Source: Deinococcus piscis (GTDB lineage: Bacteria > Deinococcota > Deinococci > Deinococcales > Deinococcaceae). From it: a stretch of DNA of 64,000 bases. The position numbers and the translations under genes are program-made. The notes under the pieces are model-generated. The model saw only the letters and a program-made list of their open reading frames with translations. It was not told the origin of the DNA and made no database searches. Numbering within the stretch: position 1 is the stretch's first letter; each line of letters opens with the position of its first letter. The stretch lies in assembly GCF_014653275.1 (NCBI RefSeq), contig NZ_BNAL01000013.1, positions 1 through 64,000 of the forward strand, given 5' to 3'. Below, piece by piece: positions 1 through 9,365 of this stretch.

Positions 1-61
1 CTGGGGTGAAGTCGTAACAAGGTAGGTGTACCGGAAGGTGCGCCTGGATCACCTCCTTTCT
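1..61 (+). rRNA. rrs: 16S rRNA, 3' end (partial)
   Basis: The first 61 bases carry the conserved 16S 3' terminus: the GAAGTCGTAACAAGGTA segment, then the GGATCACCTCC anti-Shine-Dalgarno tail ending in TTTCT. The gene begins outside the window. It is followed by a short spacer and a strong terminator, not by tRNA-Ile/Ala and 23S, so this copy appears to be transcribed on its own. Confidence 0.97.
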
Positions 62-103
62 ATAGCGTCACATCAACGTCAGAGTTCCCTCTGTATCAAT
101 AGG

Positions 104-131
104 CCGGCTTCCTTCGGGAGGCCGGTTTTTT
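104..131 (+). terminator. Intrinsic terminator of the 16S gene
   Basis: A 9-bp GC-rich stem (one G-U pair) closed by a TTCG tetraloop at 113-116 is followed by six T at 126-131. It lies about 43 nt after the 16S 3' end and should stop transcription before any downstream rRNA could be read. Confidence 0.9.
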
Positions 132-211
132 ATTGTCTCTAGCGTGTGGTCAATTTGAAGAGGGGGGGCGGACAACTTGTCTGCCCCCCTGCGTACCCTC
201 GCCATTTACGC

Positions 212-1612
212 TTAGCGGTTCACAATGTGAATGGCCTGCTTGTGAACGGCTTCGGCAGCCTCCAGAATGCCCTCGCCCAAAGTAGGGTGAGCGTGGATGG
301 TCAGCGCAATATCGCTGGCAGTGGCGGCCATTTCTAGCGCCAGGCCCGCTTCGCCCAACAGGTCGGAAGCGCGGGGACCCACGATGTGCACACCGAGCAC
401 CAGGTCGGTATCTTCTTCAACCACCATCTTGATGAAGCCGCCGGTTTGCTGCAGCGTCATGGCACGGCCTGAAGCGGCCATGGGGAAGACGCCCTTCTTG
501 ATCTTGTAGCCCTTTTCCAGGGCCTCAGCTTCGGTCAGGCCTACCCAGGCCAGTTCGGGGTTGGTGTAGACCACGCCAGGGATCGCCACGGCGTCCTGTT
601 CGGCGGGTTTGCCGGCGATGACCTCGGCGGCAACCAAGCCTTCTTTCATCGCCTTGTGGGCCAGCATAGGGTTACCGGCCACGTCGCCAATAGAGAAGAT
701 GTGCGGCACATTGGTGCGCTGCTGCTTGTCGGCAGGGATGAAGCCCCGGTCAGTCACAGTGACGCCAGCCTTGTCTGCGTTCAGACCGTCAGTGCGGGGG
801 CGGCGGCCAATGGCCACCAACACGCGGTCAAAGACTTCAGTGCGTTTCTCGCCGCTCTTCACATCCTCAATTTCTACATGCACGCCGTCGGCTTTGCGCT
901 CGGCCCGGTTGGCTTTGGTCTGGGTTTCGATGGTAATGCCCTGTTTCTTCATGATCTTGGTGAACTCGGCGACAGCCTCAGCGTCAGCCCCAGGAATCAC
1001 GCCGGGCATAAATTCGATAATCTTCACTTCGCTGCCGAGATTGTTGTACACCTGCGCGAACTCGAAGCCGATGACGCCGCCGCCGATACACAGCATCCGG
1101 GCCGGTACCGGGTCAGGCATGACCAGTGCGCCGGTAGAGTCCACAATCACTTCCTGGTCCACGTCTACGCCGGGTAGGCGAGCTGGCTCTGAGCCGGTGG
1201 CAATGATGAAGTGACTGGCCGTGTGCTTCTGACCGCCGACCTCTACGGTGTGCTCATCTACGAAACTGGCCTGGCCGCTGAGCACGGTCACCTTGTTGGC
1301 CTTGAGCAGGCCACTTACCCCGCCAGTCAGCCGATTGACGATGCCGTCTTTCCACCCATTTAGCTTGGCGATGTCCAGCGTGGTATCGGCAAAGTTGAGG
1401 CCGAATTCGCTGGCGTGCTTGCTCTCCATCATCACTTCAGCGGCGTGAAGCATCGCCTTGGTGGGAATACAGCCCACGTTCAAGCAGACGCCTCCGACTT
1501 TTTCCCGCTCCACGATGGCGGTCTTCAGACCCAGCTGACCAGCGCGAATAGCCGCGTGATAGCCGCCGGGACCAGCACCGATCACGATCACATCAAAATC
1601 CATGTTTGCCAT
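212..1612 (-). CDS. lpdA: Dihydrolipoyl dehydrogenase (E3)
   Basis: FAD-dependent pyridine nucleotide-disulfide oxidoreductase of 466 residues, which reoxidises dihydrolipoamide in 2-oxoacid dehydrogenase complexes and the glycine cleavage system using NAD+. Visible: the N-terminal Rossmann motif VIGAGPGGY, the redox disulfide GGVCLNVGC (Cys43/Cys48), a second GGGVIGFE nucleotide fold, and the C-terminal HAHPTLGE His-Glu pair at the dimer interface. The start at 1612 (MANMDF) is preferred because a TAAACT -10 lies 7 nt upstream, which suggests a leaderless mRNA; the ATG at 1603 is the alternative. An upstream in-frame extension exists but is not family-like. No other complex subunits are adjacent. 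Confidence 0.95.
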   Translation of the reverse strand: MANMDFDVIVIGAGPGGYHAAIRAGQLGLKTAIVEREKVGGVCLNVGCIPTKAMLHAAEVMMESKHASEFGLNFADTTLDIAKLNGWKDGIVNRLTGGVSGLLKANKVTVLSGQASFVDEHTVEVGGQKHTASHFIIATGSEPARLPGVDVDQEVIVDSTGALVMPDPVPARMLCIGGGVIGFEFAQVYNNLGSEVKIIEFMPGVIPGADAEAVAEFTKIMKKQGITIETQTKANRAERKADGVHVEIEDVKSGEKRTEVFDRVLVAIGRRPRTDGLNADKAGVTVTDRGFIPADKQQRTNVPHIFSIGDVAGNPMLAHKAMKEGLVAAEVIAGKPAEQDAVAIPGVVYTNPELAWVGLTEAEALEKGYKIKKGVFPMAASGRAMTLQQTGGFIKMVVEEDTDLVLGVHIVGPRASDLLGEAGLALEMAATASDIALTIHAHPTLGEGILEAAEAVHKQAIHIVNR

Positions 1613-1619
1613 GAGGCCC

Positions 1620-1625
1620 AGTTTA
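1620..1625 (-). promoter_or_regulatory. -10 element of lpdA (leaderless)
   Basis: TAAACT read on the minus strand, 7 nt before the ATG at 1612. There is no Shine-Dalgarno in the normal window; the nearest GGAGG is about 20 nt away. The element decides the start codon. Confidence 0.65.
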
Positions 1626-1889
1626 GCGGTTGCCTCCGGGCAGGATTCGTCAGCAGGAAGGGATTGCGCGGCGCTGCGTCCGTTACCTCTCCACCAAAGT
1701 TGCTGGGCTAGGGGCTCTGGGCTAGACCCTGTGCCCAGCGGCTCCGCAATTGGCCTGGGTGGGCTCGGCACTCTAGTGCTGGCTGCCCAGAAGATAGGCA
1801 ACAGCTGCTGATAGGGAGCCCAGGCGGCGCGTAGATTCGGTGTTTGCCTGTAGGAGCGGGCCCAACCCCACAACCTTCTGGACAGCCTC

Positions 1890-1895
1890 TAGACT
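1890..1895 (+). promoter_or_regulatory. -10 element of the M24 peptidase gene (leaderless)
   Basis: TAGACT with a 6-nt spacer to the ATG at 1902; no Shine-Dalgarno is present. Confidence 0.65.
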
Positions 1896-1901
1896 TGGGG
1901 C

Positions 1902-3176
1902 ATGACCCTTCCACAACCGACTGACCAGCCTGGCCCCACCGCCCGCATCCGTGAGGCGCTGCACTCGGCGGCTGGGCAGGGCCTGGATGGCTGGCTGCTG
2001 TACGACTTTCAGGGCCTGAATCCGCAGGCGCAGCGGGTGCTGGGCTTGCCCGCAGAGGCGCACCTGACCCGGCGGTTTTTCGTGTGGGTGCCGCGTGAGG
2101 GCCGGGCCACGGTGCTACACAACCACATTGAAGGAGGCACCTGGCGGCGAATAACGGCTGGTTGGGACGCGGACTACCGCGCGTTCGGGTCGCACACCGA
2201 GCTCGACACGCTGCTGGCCGACGTGGTGGGCGGGCGCGTGGTCGCCATGGAATACAGCCCACTCGGCGCAGTGCCCTATGTCAGCCGGGTGGACGCCGGA
2301 ACGCTGGAGCGTGTGCAGGCTGCTGGGGCCGAGGTGCGCAGCAGTGCGGACCTGCTCCAGACCTTCCTGCGCTGGTCGGAAGAGGACTTGGCGGCGCACC
2401 GCCGGGCCGCTGCCGTCCTGATGGAGGCCAAAGACGCGGCTTTCAAGCTGCTGCACGAGCGGCTTCAAGCTGGAGAACCGGTCACCGAGTTGGACGCGCA
2501 GGCAGTGATTCATGCGCGGATTGAAGCCGCTGGGATGCACTGGGGCCACGCTGTAAATGTGTCGTTTGGAGCGGGGGCAGCGGACCCCCACTACCAACCG
2601 GGAGGCGACGTGAATGCAGCCCTGCAACCCGGCCAGTGCGTCTTGATAGACCTGTGGTGCGCCGAGGCGGGGCGGCCCTACAGCGACGTGACCTGGGTCG
2701 GCTACGCCGGAGAGCCCACAGCCGAGTATCTGGACGCTTGGCAGGCGGTACGTGGGGCGCGGGATGCCGCTGTGGAGCTGCTGTCTGACCAGTGGCCACA
2801 GGTCCAAGGCTGGCAAGCTGACCGCCGCTCCCGCGAGGCGATGGGTGAGCGCTGGGTGCCGCACTTTTTGCACCGGCTGGGGCATGATCTGGGGAGCGAT
2901 ACGCCTGGTTCGGGACTGCATGGTGCGGGGGCCAACCTGGACGATTATGAAACCCAGGACACCCGGCAGCTGACCCCAGGGCTGGCCGTCACGATTGAAC
3001 CGGGCGTGTACCCACGCGAGCGCGGCTTTGGGATTCGCAGCGAAATCAACCTGTATCTGGCAGAGACTGGCCCCGAGATCACCACCGATGTGCAGCGGGA
3101 GCCGTTCCGCCTGGGTGGCCCTGAACACTGGAACGAGGTGCGTGCGCGGGCGTACGGTCTGAGTACAGCCGACTGA
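1902..3176 (+). CDS. M24 family metallopeptidase (Xaa-Pro dipeptidase/aminopeptidase-like)
   Basis: A 424-residue protein with an N-terminal creatinase/prolidase-like domain (about 1-150) and a pita-bread M24 catalytic domain. The five dinuclear metal ligands can be placed: Asp250 (VLIDLW), Asp262 (SDVTW), His328 (LGHDLG), Glu366 (TIEPGVY) and Glu381 (RSEINL). The family cleaves N-terminal residues or dipeptides before proline; the exact substrate cannot be told from sequence. It stands alone between the convergent MFS gene and the divergent lpdA. The start is set by the TAGACT element 6 nt upstream. Confidence 0.9.
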   Translation: MTLPQPTDQPGPTARIREALHSAAGQGLDGWLLYDFQGLNPQAQRVLGLPAEAHLTRRFFVWVPREGRATVLHNHIEGGTWRRITAGWDADYRAFGSHTELDTLLADVVGGRVVAMEYSPLGAVPYVSRVDAGTLERVQAAGAEVRSSADLLQTFLRWSEEDLAAHRRAAAVLMEAKDAAFKLLHERLQAGEPVTELDAQAVIHARIEAAGMHWGHAVNVSFGAGAADPHYQPGGDVNAALQPGQCVLIDLWCAEAGRPYSDVTWVGYAGEPTAEYLDAWQAVRGARDAAVELLSDQWPQVQGWQADRRSREAMGERWVPHFLHRLGHDLGSDTPGSGLHGAGANLDDYETQDTRQLTPGLAVTIEPGVYPRERGFGIRSEINLYLAETGPEITTDVQREPFRLGGPEHWNEVRARAYGLSTAD

Positions 3177-3269
3177 TCTGCCTCAGGGTAAGGCTGTTTG
3201 CTATGCCTTGTGGGGCGCGCTGTACTTGCCCCATCCGCAGCGAAGTCATGCCTCTTTTTGTCAAAGGCT

Positions 3270-4463
3270 CTAGACCGAGTCGGGCTGCGCCGCAGAGCTA
3301 TGGACGGCCTGTGTCTGCCCGGCAGTCCACAAGTAATACAGCAGTGTGAGCACAAATACCGCCGCGCCCGTAGCAAAAACGCCGCTGTGGCCGTAGTGGG
3401 TCCACATCAGGCCGCCCAGCACCGGGCCAGCCGCGTAGCCCAGGGCCTCTACGGTCATGATGGCACCCCAGCCGGTCATGCGCTGGCCCTGAGGCAAGAC
3501 CAGGCCAACCAGGCCATTCCAGCCGGTCAGAAAGGCACCGTAGCCCACGCCCAGCAGCGGCAAGGCCAGTGCCAGCCGGGTTTCAGGATCGGGCAGTGCC
3601 AGCAGGCCGTAGCTGACGGCCAGCGCCAGCAGTCCGGGCAGCAGGGCCCGGCGCGGCGACGTGCGGTCAGCCAGTCGGCCTGCCAGCCACAGTGTCAGCC
3701 CCAGGCCCACCAGCAGACCCAGAGCGGGCCAGGCCAAGTCCATCATTCCCAGGCCGAGCTGGGTCAGCAGGGGGAAAATCAAGGTCACCAGCAGGCCCGG
3801 GGCCAGTGTCTGTGCCAGCGCGGCGGGCAGCAGCAGGGCCACGCCGCCCCACTGCTCACGCAGTTCGCCCAGTGAGGCGGCCCGGTTCCCGGTCTGCGGC
3901 GCGGGCTTGAGCCGCAGCACGCTAAGCGCCAGCAGCAGGGCCAGCCCCTGAATTCCCAGCAGCAATTCCAGCCCCTGCTGTGGCTGGCGTTGCATCATCG
4001 GGCCCAGCACACCCACACCCAGCGCCAGCCCAGGGGCCACCGCCAAAGAAGTCAGCGCGAGTGCCCGCGAGGTGCGCCCCGGTGCGGCCAGCAGCTGCGA
4101 GTAGCCCATCACGACTGGCCACAGTGAACCGTAGAGGACGCCCCACAGCGCGGCCAGACCGAACAGTCCCAGGTAGGGAAGGCCACCCACGGCGGCGGCC
4201 CCCAGCGCCAGGAGGCCAGTCAGCGAAGCCAGCACGAGCAACTTGCCCGCTCCCCAGCGGCCAGCCAGGTAACCCATCGGGCCTTTGCTCAGGGCGTCGG
4301 CCAGGTAATGTCCGCCGGTCAGGGTGCCGATCAGGGCGGCGTTCAGGCCCAGAGTGTCGGCACGCAGGGGCAGTGCTGCTACGAAAAACCCGAAGTGCGC
4401 CGCTTCGCTCAGAATCAGCAGGGCCAGCAGGCGCAGCATCAGGGCAGGGTTGTTCCACAGCAT
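3270..4463 (-). CDS. MFS transporter
   Basis: A 397-residue hydrophobic protein with about 12 membrane segments, rich in Leu, Gly and Ala, and a loop motif LADALSKGPMGYLAGRWG resembling the MFS cytoplasmic 2-3 loop (GxxaDrxGrr type). It probably exports or imports a small solute by proton coupling; the substrate is unknown. It converges on the M24 peptidase gene and lies downstream of the subtilisin gene, separated from it by a terminator. The ATG at 4463 has a TAGAAT hexamer 9 nt upstream. Confidence 0.85.
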   Translation of the reverse strand: MLWNNPALMLRLLALLILSEAAHFGFFVAALPLRADTLGLNAALIGTLTGGHYLADALSKGPMGYLAGRWGAGKLLVLASLTGLLALGAAAVGGLPYLGLFGLAALWGVLYGSLWPVVMGYSQLLAAPGRTSRALALTSLAVAPGLALGVGVLGPMMQRQPQQGLELLLGIQGLALLLALSVLRLKPAPQTGNRAASLGELREQWGGVALLLPAALAQTLAPGLLVTLIFPLLTQLGLGMMDLAWPALGLLVGLGLTLWLAGRLADRTSPRRALLPGLLALAVSYGLLALPDPETRLALALPLLGVGYGAFLTGWNGLVGLVLPQGQRMTGWGAIMTVEALGYAAGPVLGGLMWTHYGHSGVFATGAAVFVLTLLYYLWTAGQTQAVHSSAAQPDSV

Positions 4464-4472
4464 GTCTGCCCG

Positions 4473-4478
4473 ATTCTA
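4473..4478 (-). promoter_or_regulatory. -10 element of the MFS gene
   Basis: TAGAAT on the minus strand, 9 nt before the ATG at 4463. Confidence 0.5.
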
Positions 4479-4502
4479 CCTGCCGGAGTTGCGGCCAGCG
4501 TC

Positions 4503-4540
4503 CTCCAAAAGAACTCCCCCAGCCTGCTGAGGTGGGGGAG
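4503..4540 (-). terminator. Intrinsic terminator of the S8 protease gene
   Basis: A 7-bp stem CTCCCCC/GGGGGAG (4514-4520 and 4534-4540) is followed on the minus strand by TTCTTTT. It ends the PPC lipoprotein-subtilisin unit ahead of the MFS gene. Confidence 0.8.
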
Positions 4541-4590
4541 GAGACTATAGACCAGATTCTGCCGGGCCCGTCCTGGTCCAGCCCCAGGGC

Positions 4591-7332
4591 TCAGTCGGGC
4601 GAGGCAGCCCCGCGCACGACGTTGAACGCGGGCGAGGTGTATACCTCCCAGTGCGCGGCGTTGTCTGGGTTGCCCAGGGCCTTGAGCACACGCAGGCGCA
4701 GCTGGTACTGCCCCGCCGGAGCCTTGGCCCCATCCGCGTAGGTGCCGTCCCAGACGTAGTCGTTCCAAGGACGTGCGTCGGTTCCCACCTGGTAGACATT
4801 GGTGCTGTTGCGGCCCACGTAAGGGAAGGTCTGGACTGGATGTGCCGTGCCCTGCGCGTCTACCGCTTCCATGATGACGGTCTGCACCTGGTGGTCAAGG
4901 TGGACCCACAGGGTTGGGGCGTCCAGCACCTTCAGGCCGCGCTGGCCCACCACCCGGTCAAAGGTGAGGAAGGTGTAGTCGGGCAGCTTGCCTGGCTGTT
5001 CGTTCTCGAAGTACACCAGGTCAAGGGCTGGGTCGTACAGTGCCGGGAAGTCGCGCTTGGTGGTCTGGCTGCCCTGCACAAAGTACACCGGGCCCATCGC
5101 TTCGAGCTTCTGGTAGTCGCCCTGGAAGCCGCCGTAAGGCACCGAGACCGTTTCGGCTGTGCCCTTGGCGACCAGGTAGCCGCCGTACTGGGCGTAGTCG
5201 GACTTGGCGTCCAGGGCGGTGGGGGCCGTGATGGTCACGTTCAGCTCCACCTGTCCGCCCGCAGGCACCGTGACCTGTACGCCACCCTGCCCGGCACTGT
5301 CCAGGTCTGCGCTCTGGCCGTTCACGGTCATGGTGGCGCGGCCCGTGCTGGGCTTGGGGGCATAGGTGGTGCCCGCCACGCTGAGCGCCGGGTAGTGCTG
5401 CACGGTGAAGGTCTGCGGCTGGTCGCCCCGGTTGGTCAGCACCACGACCTTGCTGCGGCTGGGCATGCCGTCGCTTTCGCCCAGCGACAGCTTGGCGGGC
5501 GCGGCAAAGACGGTGCTGGCGTGGGCTGCGGGAATGTCCAGCATCCCTGCGCCCTGAAGTTGGGTGTAGATGGGCGTGCCGGGCAGCGGCTGACCGTTGC
5601 TGAAGAACCAGCGGGTGCTGGCCGTATTCATCATGCGGGTCTTGACGTCTTCGGGAGTCCAGTCGGGGTGAGCCTGGAGCAGCAGCGCGGCGGCACCAGC
5701 CACGTGGGGCGCGGCCATTGAGGTCCCGCTCTTGATGCCGTAGCCGCTGGGGTCACTGCCGCCACCGTTGGACTGGAGGGGCACAGCCGAGTAGATGTTG
5801 CCGCCGGGTGCGGACAGCTCGGGCTTGAGGTCCAGGTCGGGGCCCATGCCGTATGAGGAAAAGCTGGTGATGGAGCCGCCCGTGGGGTTCTTGAAGCGCT
5901 GTTCGCCCGCGTTGAAGCTCACCGTGACGGTTTTGCCGGCCTGCACGTCTGCGCGGATGGCTTCGCCTTCGGACTGGAGGAACGAGGCAAAAGGAATCTT
6001 GATGGCGGGTTCGCCCAGACCGGGTGAGATATAGCCCGGAGCGTTGTTGAACATCAAAATGGCGCTGGCTCCGGCGGCGGCCACATTCTTGGCCTTTTCG
6101 GCAAAGGTGCAGGTGCCACGCTGAATCAGCACGGCCTTGCCGCTGAACTGGTTCTCAGCAAAGGGGCTGCCGCCATTTACGCTACAGGCGTTCACGGGAT
6201 CGGCAACCACCACCGGCAGGACTTTGCCGACTTCTGGCTCGGCGCTTCCCGAGGCGAGCATGTAACCGACGCTACGCGCTGTGCCGTCCACAGTCAGATT
6301 GAAGCTCTTGAGGCTGATTTCGGCATTGTCCACCGCGGCCACCGAGATGGCCTTCTCGGCCAGCGAGGGAGCGCCAGTGGCGAACTGACCGTTGGCCCCG
6401 CTGTTGCCTGCCGAGATGGTCACGACCACGCCGCGCTTGACCAGGCGGTCAGCGGCCTTGGCGGTGGGGTACTCGGCCCACTGGAAGGAGGAACCGATGC
6501 TCATGTTCACCACGTCCATGCCGTCCTGTGCGGCGCGTTCCATTGCCTGCAGCATGATGTCGGCGGTGGTCGAGCCGTTGCAGCCAAACACGCGGTAGGA
6601 GCCGAACGACACTTCGGGGGCCACACCTTTAAAGTTGGTGGCCGGGTCATTGCCGCCCACGATGCCCGCCACGTGCGAGCCGTGCCCGCCGCAGTCGTCG
6701 GCGATGGGGTCAGGCTGGGGAATGGGGTTGCCATTGGTGGTCGAAGCGTCGAAATCGTCGCCCACGAAGTCGTACTGCGACACCACGCGCCCGGCGAAGG
6801 CAGGGTGTTCGTTGTCCATTCCGGAGTCAATCACGCCGACCTTAATGCCCTTGCCGGTCAGGCCCAGTTCGTTCTGGGCGATGTCGGCACCGGTCATGCC
6901 GATGGCGCTGAACATCTCTGGAGTGCTGCTGCCTTCTTGCAGCTGGGGCTGTTCGATCACGTCCACCGGGTAGATGGCCTTGACGCCGGGCAGGCGGGTG
7001 AAGTGCCCCACTTCGGCGTCGGCGATGTCCACCGAGAAGCCGTTGAAGAGGGTCTGGAAGCTGGCGACTTCCTGAAACTGGATACCAGCACTCTGGGCTT
7101 GGAGCAGCACGCTCTGCTGCTGGGCACGCAGACTCTGGGCGCTCAGGGTGCCTGGCTCGCCTTCCAGCTCGACAAACCAGCGGCCTGAGGGGCTGGTGCT
7201 GGGAGACAGGCCCAGCTCGGCGGCAGTGTGACCACCGGAAGGCTGGGCAGGGGCGGGGGCAGTCTGAGGCTGTCCGCAGGCACCCAGGAACAGGGCACCG
7301 GACAGCAGGGCAACAGCTTTGATTCGGTTCAT
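4591..7332 (-). CDS. S8 (subtilisin-like) serine protease lipoprotein with PA domain
   Basis: A 913-residue secreted endopeptidase. The N terminus is a lipoprotein signal (lipobox LGAC, Cys19). An inhibitor-I9-like propeptide follows (about 50-130), then the S8 domain with Asp169 (VGVIDSG), His217 (HGSHVAG), oxyanion Asn310 (SAGNSG) and Ser538 (SGTSMAAPH). A protease-associated (PA) domain is inserted at about 375-480. The C-terminal ~300 residues look like fibronectin/Fn3-type folds, as in cell-envelope and pyrolysin-type subtilases. AAGGAG precedes the ATG. The gene begins 17 nt after the PPC lipoprotein gene, so the two are very probably cotranscribed. All catalytic residues are present. 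It is probably an anchored nutrient-scavenging protease; the substrate is inferred only. Confidence 0.95.
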   Translation of the reverse strand: MNRIKAVALLSGALFLGACGQPQTAPAPAQPSGGHTAAELGLSPSTSPSGRWFVELEGEPGTLSAQSLRAQQQSVLLQAQSAGIQFQEVASFQTLFNGFSVDIADAEVGHFTRLPGVKAIYPVDVIEQPQLQEGSSTPEMFSAIGMTGADIAQNELGLTGKGIKVGVIDSGMDNEHPAFAGRVVSQYDFVGDDFDASTTNGNPIPQPDPIADDCGGHGSHVAGIVGGNDPATNFKGVAPEVSFGSYRVFGCNGSTTADIMLQAMERAAQDGMDVVNMSIGSSFQWAEYPTAKAADRLVKRGVVVTISAGNSGANGQFATGAPSLAEKAISVAAVDNAEISLKSFNLTVDGTARSVGYMLASGSAEPEVGKVLPVVVADPVNACSVNGGSPFAENQFSGKAVLIQRGTCTFAEKAKNVAAAGASAILMFNNAPGYISPGLGEPAIKIPFASFLQSEGEAIRADVQAGKTVTVSFNAGEQRFKNPTGGSITSFSSYGMGPDLDLKPELSAPGGNIYSAVPLQSNGGGSDPSGYGIKSGTSMAAPHVAGAAALLLQAHPDWTPEDVKTRMMNTASTRWFFSNGQPLPGTPIYTQLQGAGMLDIPAAHASTVFAAPAKLSLGESDGMPSRSKVVVLTNRGDQPQTFTVQHYPALSVAGTTYAPKPSTGRATMTVNGQSADLDSAGQGGVQVTVPAGGQVELNVTITAPTALDAKSDYAQYGGYLVAKGTAETVSVPYGGFQGDYQKLEAMGPVYFVQGSQTTKRDFPALYDPALDLVYFENEQPGKLPDYTFLTFDRVVGQRGLKVLDAPTLWVHLDHQVQTVIMEAVDAQGTAHPVQTFPYVGRNSTNVYQVGTDARPWNDYVWDGTYADGAKAPAGQYQLRLRVLKALGNPDNAAHWEVYTSPAFNVVRGAASPD

Positions 7333-7349
7333 ATCGCTCCTTGAGACGT

Positions 7350-7853
7350 TCAGCGCTTGTTCAGCGCGACGGTGTAGAGGTTCTTGGCGTTGTTGTCGGT
7401 GGCCGTAGGATCATTGACCAGTTTGAAGCTGGTGACTTCGATCACGTAGCGGCCTGCCTTGTCGGCGTTGAACAGAATCTGGGCGTCCAGTGAATTGTCG
7501 CTGGGGTTATATGCGCCGTCGTCGTCCTTCTCTAGCAAGATCCAGCCTTCATTCAGGTACAGACGCACCACGGGGTCCAACGTGCTGCCCGCAGGTGCCT
7601 TGACATCAATGCGCAGCTGGTCGCCAGCGGCAGCATCGAAGCTGTAGTAGTCAAAGTCACGGGGCTGCCCAGCGATCACGCCGCCATAGCTCTGGCCGGG
7701 CGCGATGGTCACGGGCGCAGTGCGGGTCGTGTCGGTGGACCGGTCGGGTGCGCCGCTGCTGGGTGGCTGCTGTGGTGGTTGGGGATGACCGGGCTGACCA
7801 CAGGACGCCAGCAGCAAGCTGAAGCCAAGAAGTGCGGGGGGGATTCGTTTCAT
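7350..7853 (-). CDS. PPC-domain lipoprotein
   Basis: A 167-residue lipoprotein with signal MKRIPPALLGFSLLLASC (lipobox Cys18), a Pro/Ser/Thr linker, then one bacterial pre-peptidase C-terminal (PPC-like) beta-sandwich: the DYYSFDAAAGDQLRIDV and AGRYVIEVTSF signatures. PPC domains usually occur as C-terminal modules of secreted proteases and are cut off after export; here the domain is a separate protein encoded just ahead of the S8 protease (17-nt gap). I infer an accessory or folding role for that protease. The start at 7853 is supported by AAGGAG 5 nt upstream; a longer in-frame extension lacks that support. Confidence 0.85.
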   Translation of the reverse strand: MKRIPPALLGFSLLLASCGQPGHPQPPQQPPSSGAPDRSTDTTRTAPVTIAPGQSYGGVIAGQPRDFDYYSFDAAAGDQLRIDVKAPAGSTLDPVVRLYLNEGWILLEKDDDGAYNPSDNSLDAQILFNADKAGRYVIEVTSFKLVNDPTATDNNAKNLYTVALNKR

Positions 7854-8054
7854 GGTGACTCCTTGCAGGGGCAAATGAGCAAGAGGCGGCCCGCAGGCCA
7901 GGGAACAAACGAAGAAGTCCGCAGGCAATCCAAGCCATGCGGAAGCCGGCGGCTGCCCTCCGGCAGAAGCTGTATAGGAATGAAACTCCTTCGGTTGTTT
8001 ATGCGCATTAAACTTACATCAATCTCACCCTTAGGACAAGACCTTGACAACTCT

Positions 8055-8092
8055 CTGACAGGCCGCTTTGAGCGGCTTGGAGGGGCTGTCAG
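8055..8092. repeat. Nested inverted repeat in an intergenic region
   Basis: CTGACAG (8055-8061) pairs with CTGTCAG (8086-8092), and a 6-bp hairpin GCCGCT/AGCGGC sits inside (8062-8076). It lies just after the stop of the downstream M16 gene, so it may end that operon, but there is no T tract on either strand. Confidence 0.5.
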
Positions 8093-8102
8093 TGGGAGTC
8101 AC

Positions 8103-9365
8103 TCAGGAGCCAGGCAGAAGCAAAGCACCAGTAGGACGCTGAAATGAGCAGAGGCTAAGTACAGCCTGCACCTGTGCTGGTGTCACCGCTGCGAACTCGG
8201 CGGTGAGGTCTTCGGGCGTGACGATGCGCTCACTGCCCTGCGGCAGGTTTTCCAGGCCCAGCACGAACAGGCGTTCGGCGGGTGTGTCTGCCCGCAGGCC
8301 CGTTTCAGCGGCCAGGCGGCGGGCGGCGCTGGCGACCTCGGCAGGCGTAGGCGGCGTGCGGTGCAGGTCAGCGACGGTCTGCAAAAAGAGCCGGGTCACT
8401 TCATCGGCCCGGTCCGGGTCGCACGAAAAGCCGCCCTCGAAGCTGCCGCAGTCCTGAAAGTCCAGGTGGCCCAAATCGGCGCTGTCAGCCAGGCCGCTAT
8501 CCAGCAGGGTCCAGTATAGGCGGCTGTTCTCGCCACCCGCGAGCTCGGCCAGCACGGCGGCAGCGGGCCGCAGCGGGTGGTGTGCGGACAGCCCCGGCCA
8601 GGCAAAGGCCCCCTGCGCCCGTTCCAGGCCTGGCCAGACCAGCTGCCGAATCTGCCCGCTGGGAGAGGGCGCAGATTCGGCAGCTGGTCCGCCAGAGGCG
8701 GTAGAGGCGGGCCAGGGCCACTGCTGCCCCAGCTCACGCTCGGCCCACGACCAGACCTCGGCCTCATCGAGTGCGCCGGTGACCACCAGCAGCACGTTGT
8801 GTGGTGCGTAGGCCCGCTGCAACTGAGTGTCCAGCGCCGCTCTGTCCAGCGCCCCCACACTGGCCGGAGTCCCCAAAATGCTCTGCCCTAGCGGATGCGT
8901 GCCCCAGAACTCGGCCTGCATGGCTTCCAGCACCCGCACCCCGGGCTGAGAGGCGTACATGGCGATCTCTTCCAGAATTACGCCGCGCTCGGCTTCGATG
9001 TCGGGTTCGCGCAGCGCCGGGCGCAGCAGTTCGCGCAGGGTATCCAGCAGCTGCGGCAGGTCTTCAGGCAGTCCGGCAATGTGGTACACCGTCTGCTCCT
9101 GCGAGGTAAAGGCATTGTGCACACCACCCAGCCAATCAAGCCGTTCATTCAGCTCGGCGGCGCTGAGGGCTTCGGAGCCTTTGAACAGCAGATGTTCCAG
9201 AAAGTGCGCCGCGCCCTGTCCGCCCGTCTGGTCGTGGCGGGCTCCACTGGCGATGAAAAACCCAGCCGCAACGGTGGCTGCCTGTGGGTCGCTCTCGGTC
9301 AGCAGGCGCAGTCCTCCTGGCAAGTGCCCTAGCCGGAGCTGACGCCCCCCAGCTGCGCCGCTCAC
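8103..9365 (-). CDS. M16 family zinc peptidase (active subunit)
   Basis: A 420-residue insulinase-type peptidase. The inverted zinc motif HxxEH is intact as HFLEH (His54, Glu57, His58), with the distal glutamate in ERGVILEEI about 75 residues later. The partner gene upstream encodes a paralogue that lacks HxxEH; the two overlap by 4 nt (ATGA), so they are translationally coupled. M16B enzymes of this kind work as an active/inactive heterodimer enclosing a peptide-degrading chamber. It probably degrades small peptides in the cytoplasm or envelope; no signal peptide is evident. Confidence 0.9.
   Translation of the reverse strand: MSGAAGGRQLRLGHLPGGLRLLTESDPQAATVAAGFFIASGARHDQTGGQGAAHFLEHLLFKGSEALSAAELNERLDWLGGVHNAFTSQEQTVYHIAGLPEDLPQLLDTLRELLRPALREPDIEAERGVILEEIAMYASQPGVRVLEAMQAEFWGTHPLGQSILGTPASVGALDRAALDTQLQRAYAPHNVLLVVTGALDEAEVWSWAERELGQQWPWPASTASGGPAAESAPSPSGQIRQLVWPGLERAQGAFAWPGLSAHHPLRPAAAVLAELAGGENSRLYWTLLDSGLADSADLGHLDFQDCGSFEGGFSCDPDRADEVTRLFLQTVADLHRTPPTPAEVASAARRLAAETGLRADTPAERLFVLGLENLPQGSERIVTPEDLTAEFAAVTPAQVQAVLSLCSFQRPTGALLLPGS

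Noticed and set aside
1613..1873. N-terminal extension of lpdA (87 residues)
   Set aside because: It reads as low-similarity Pro/Ser/Trp sequence, overlaps the leaderless -10 at 1620-1625, and the family begins at the Rossmann strand.
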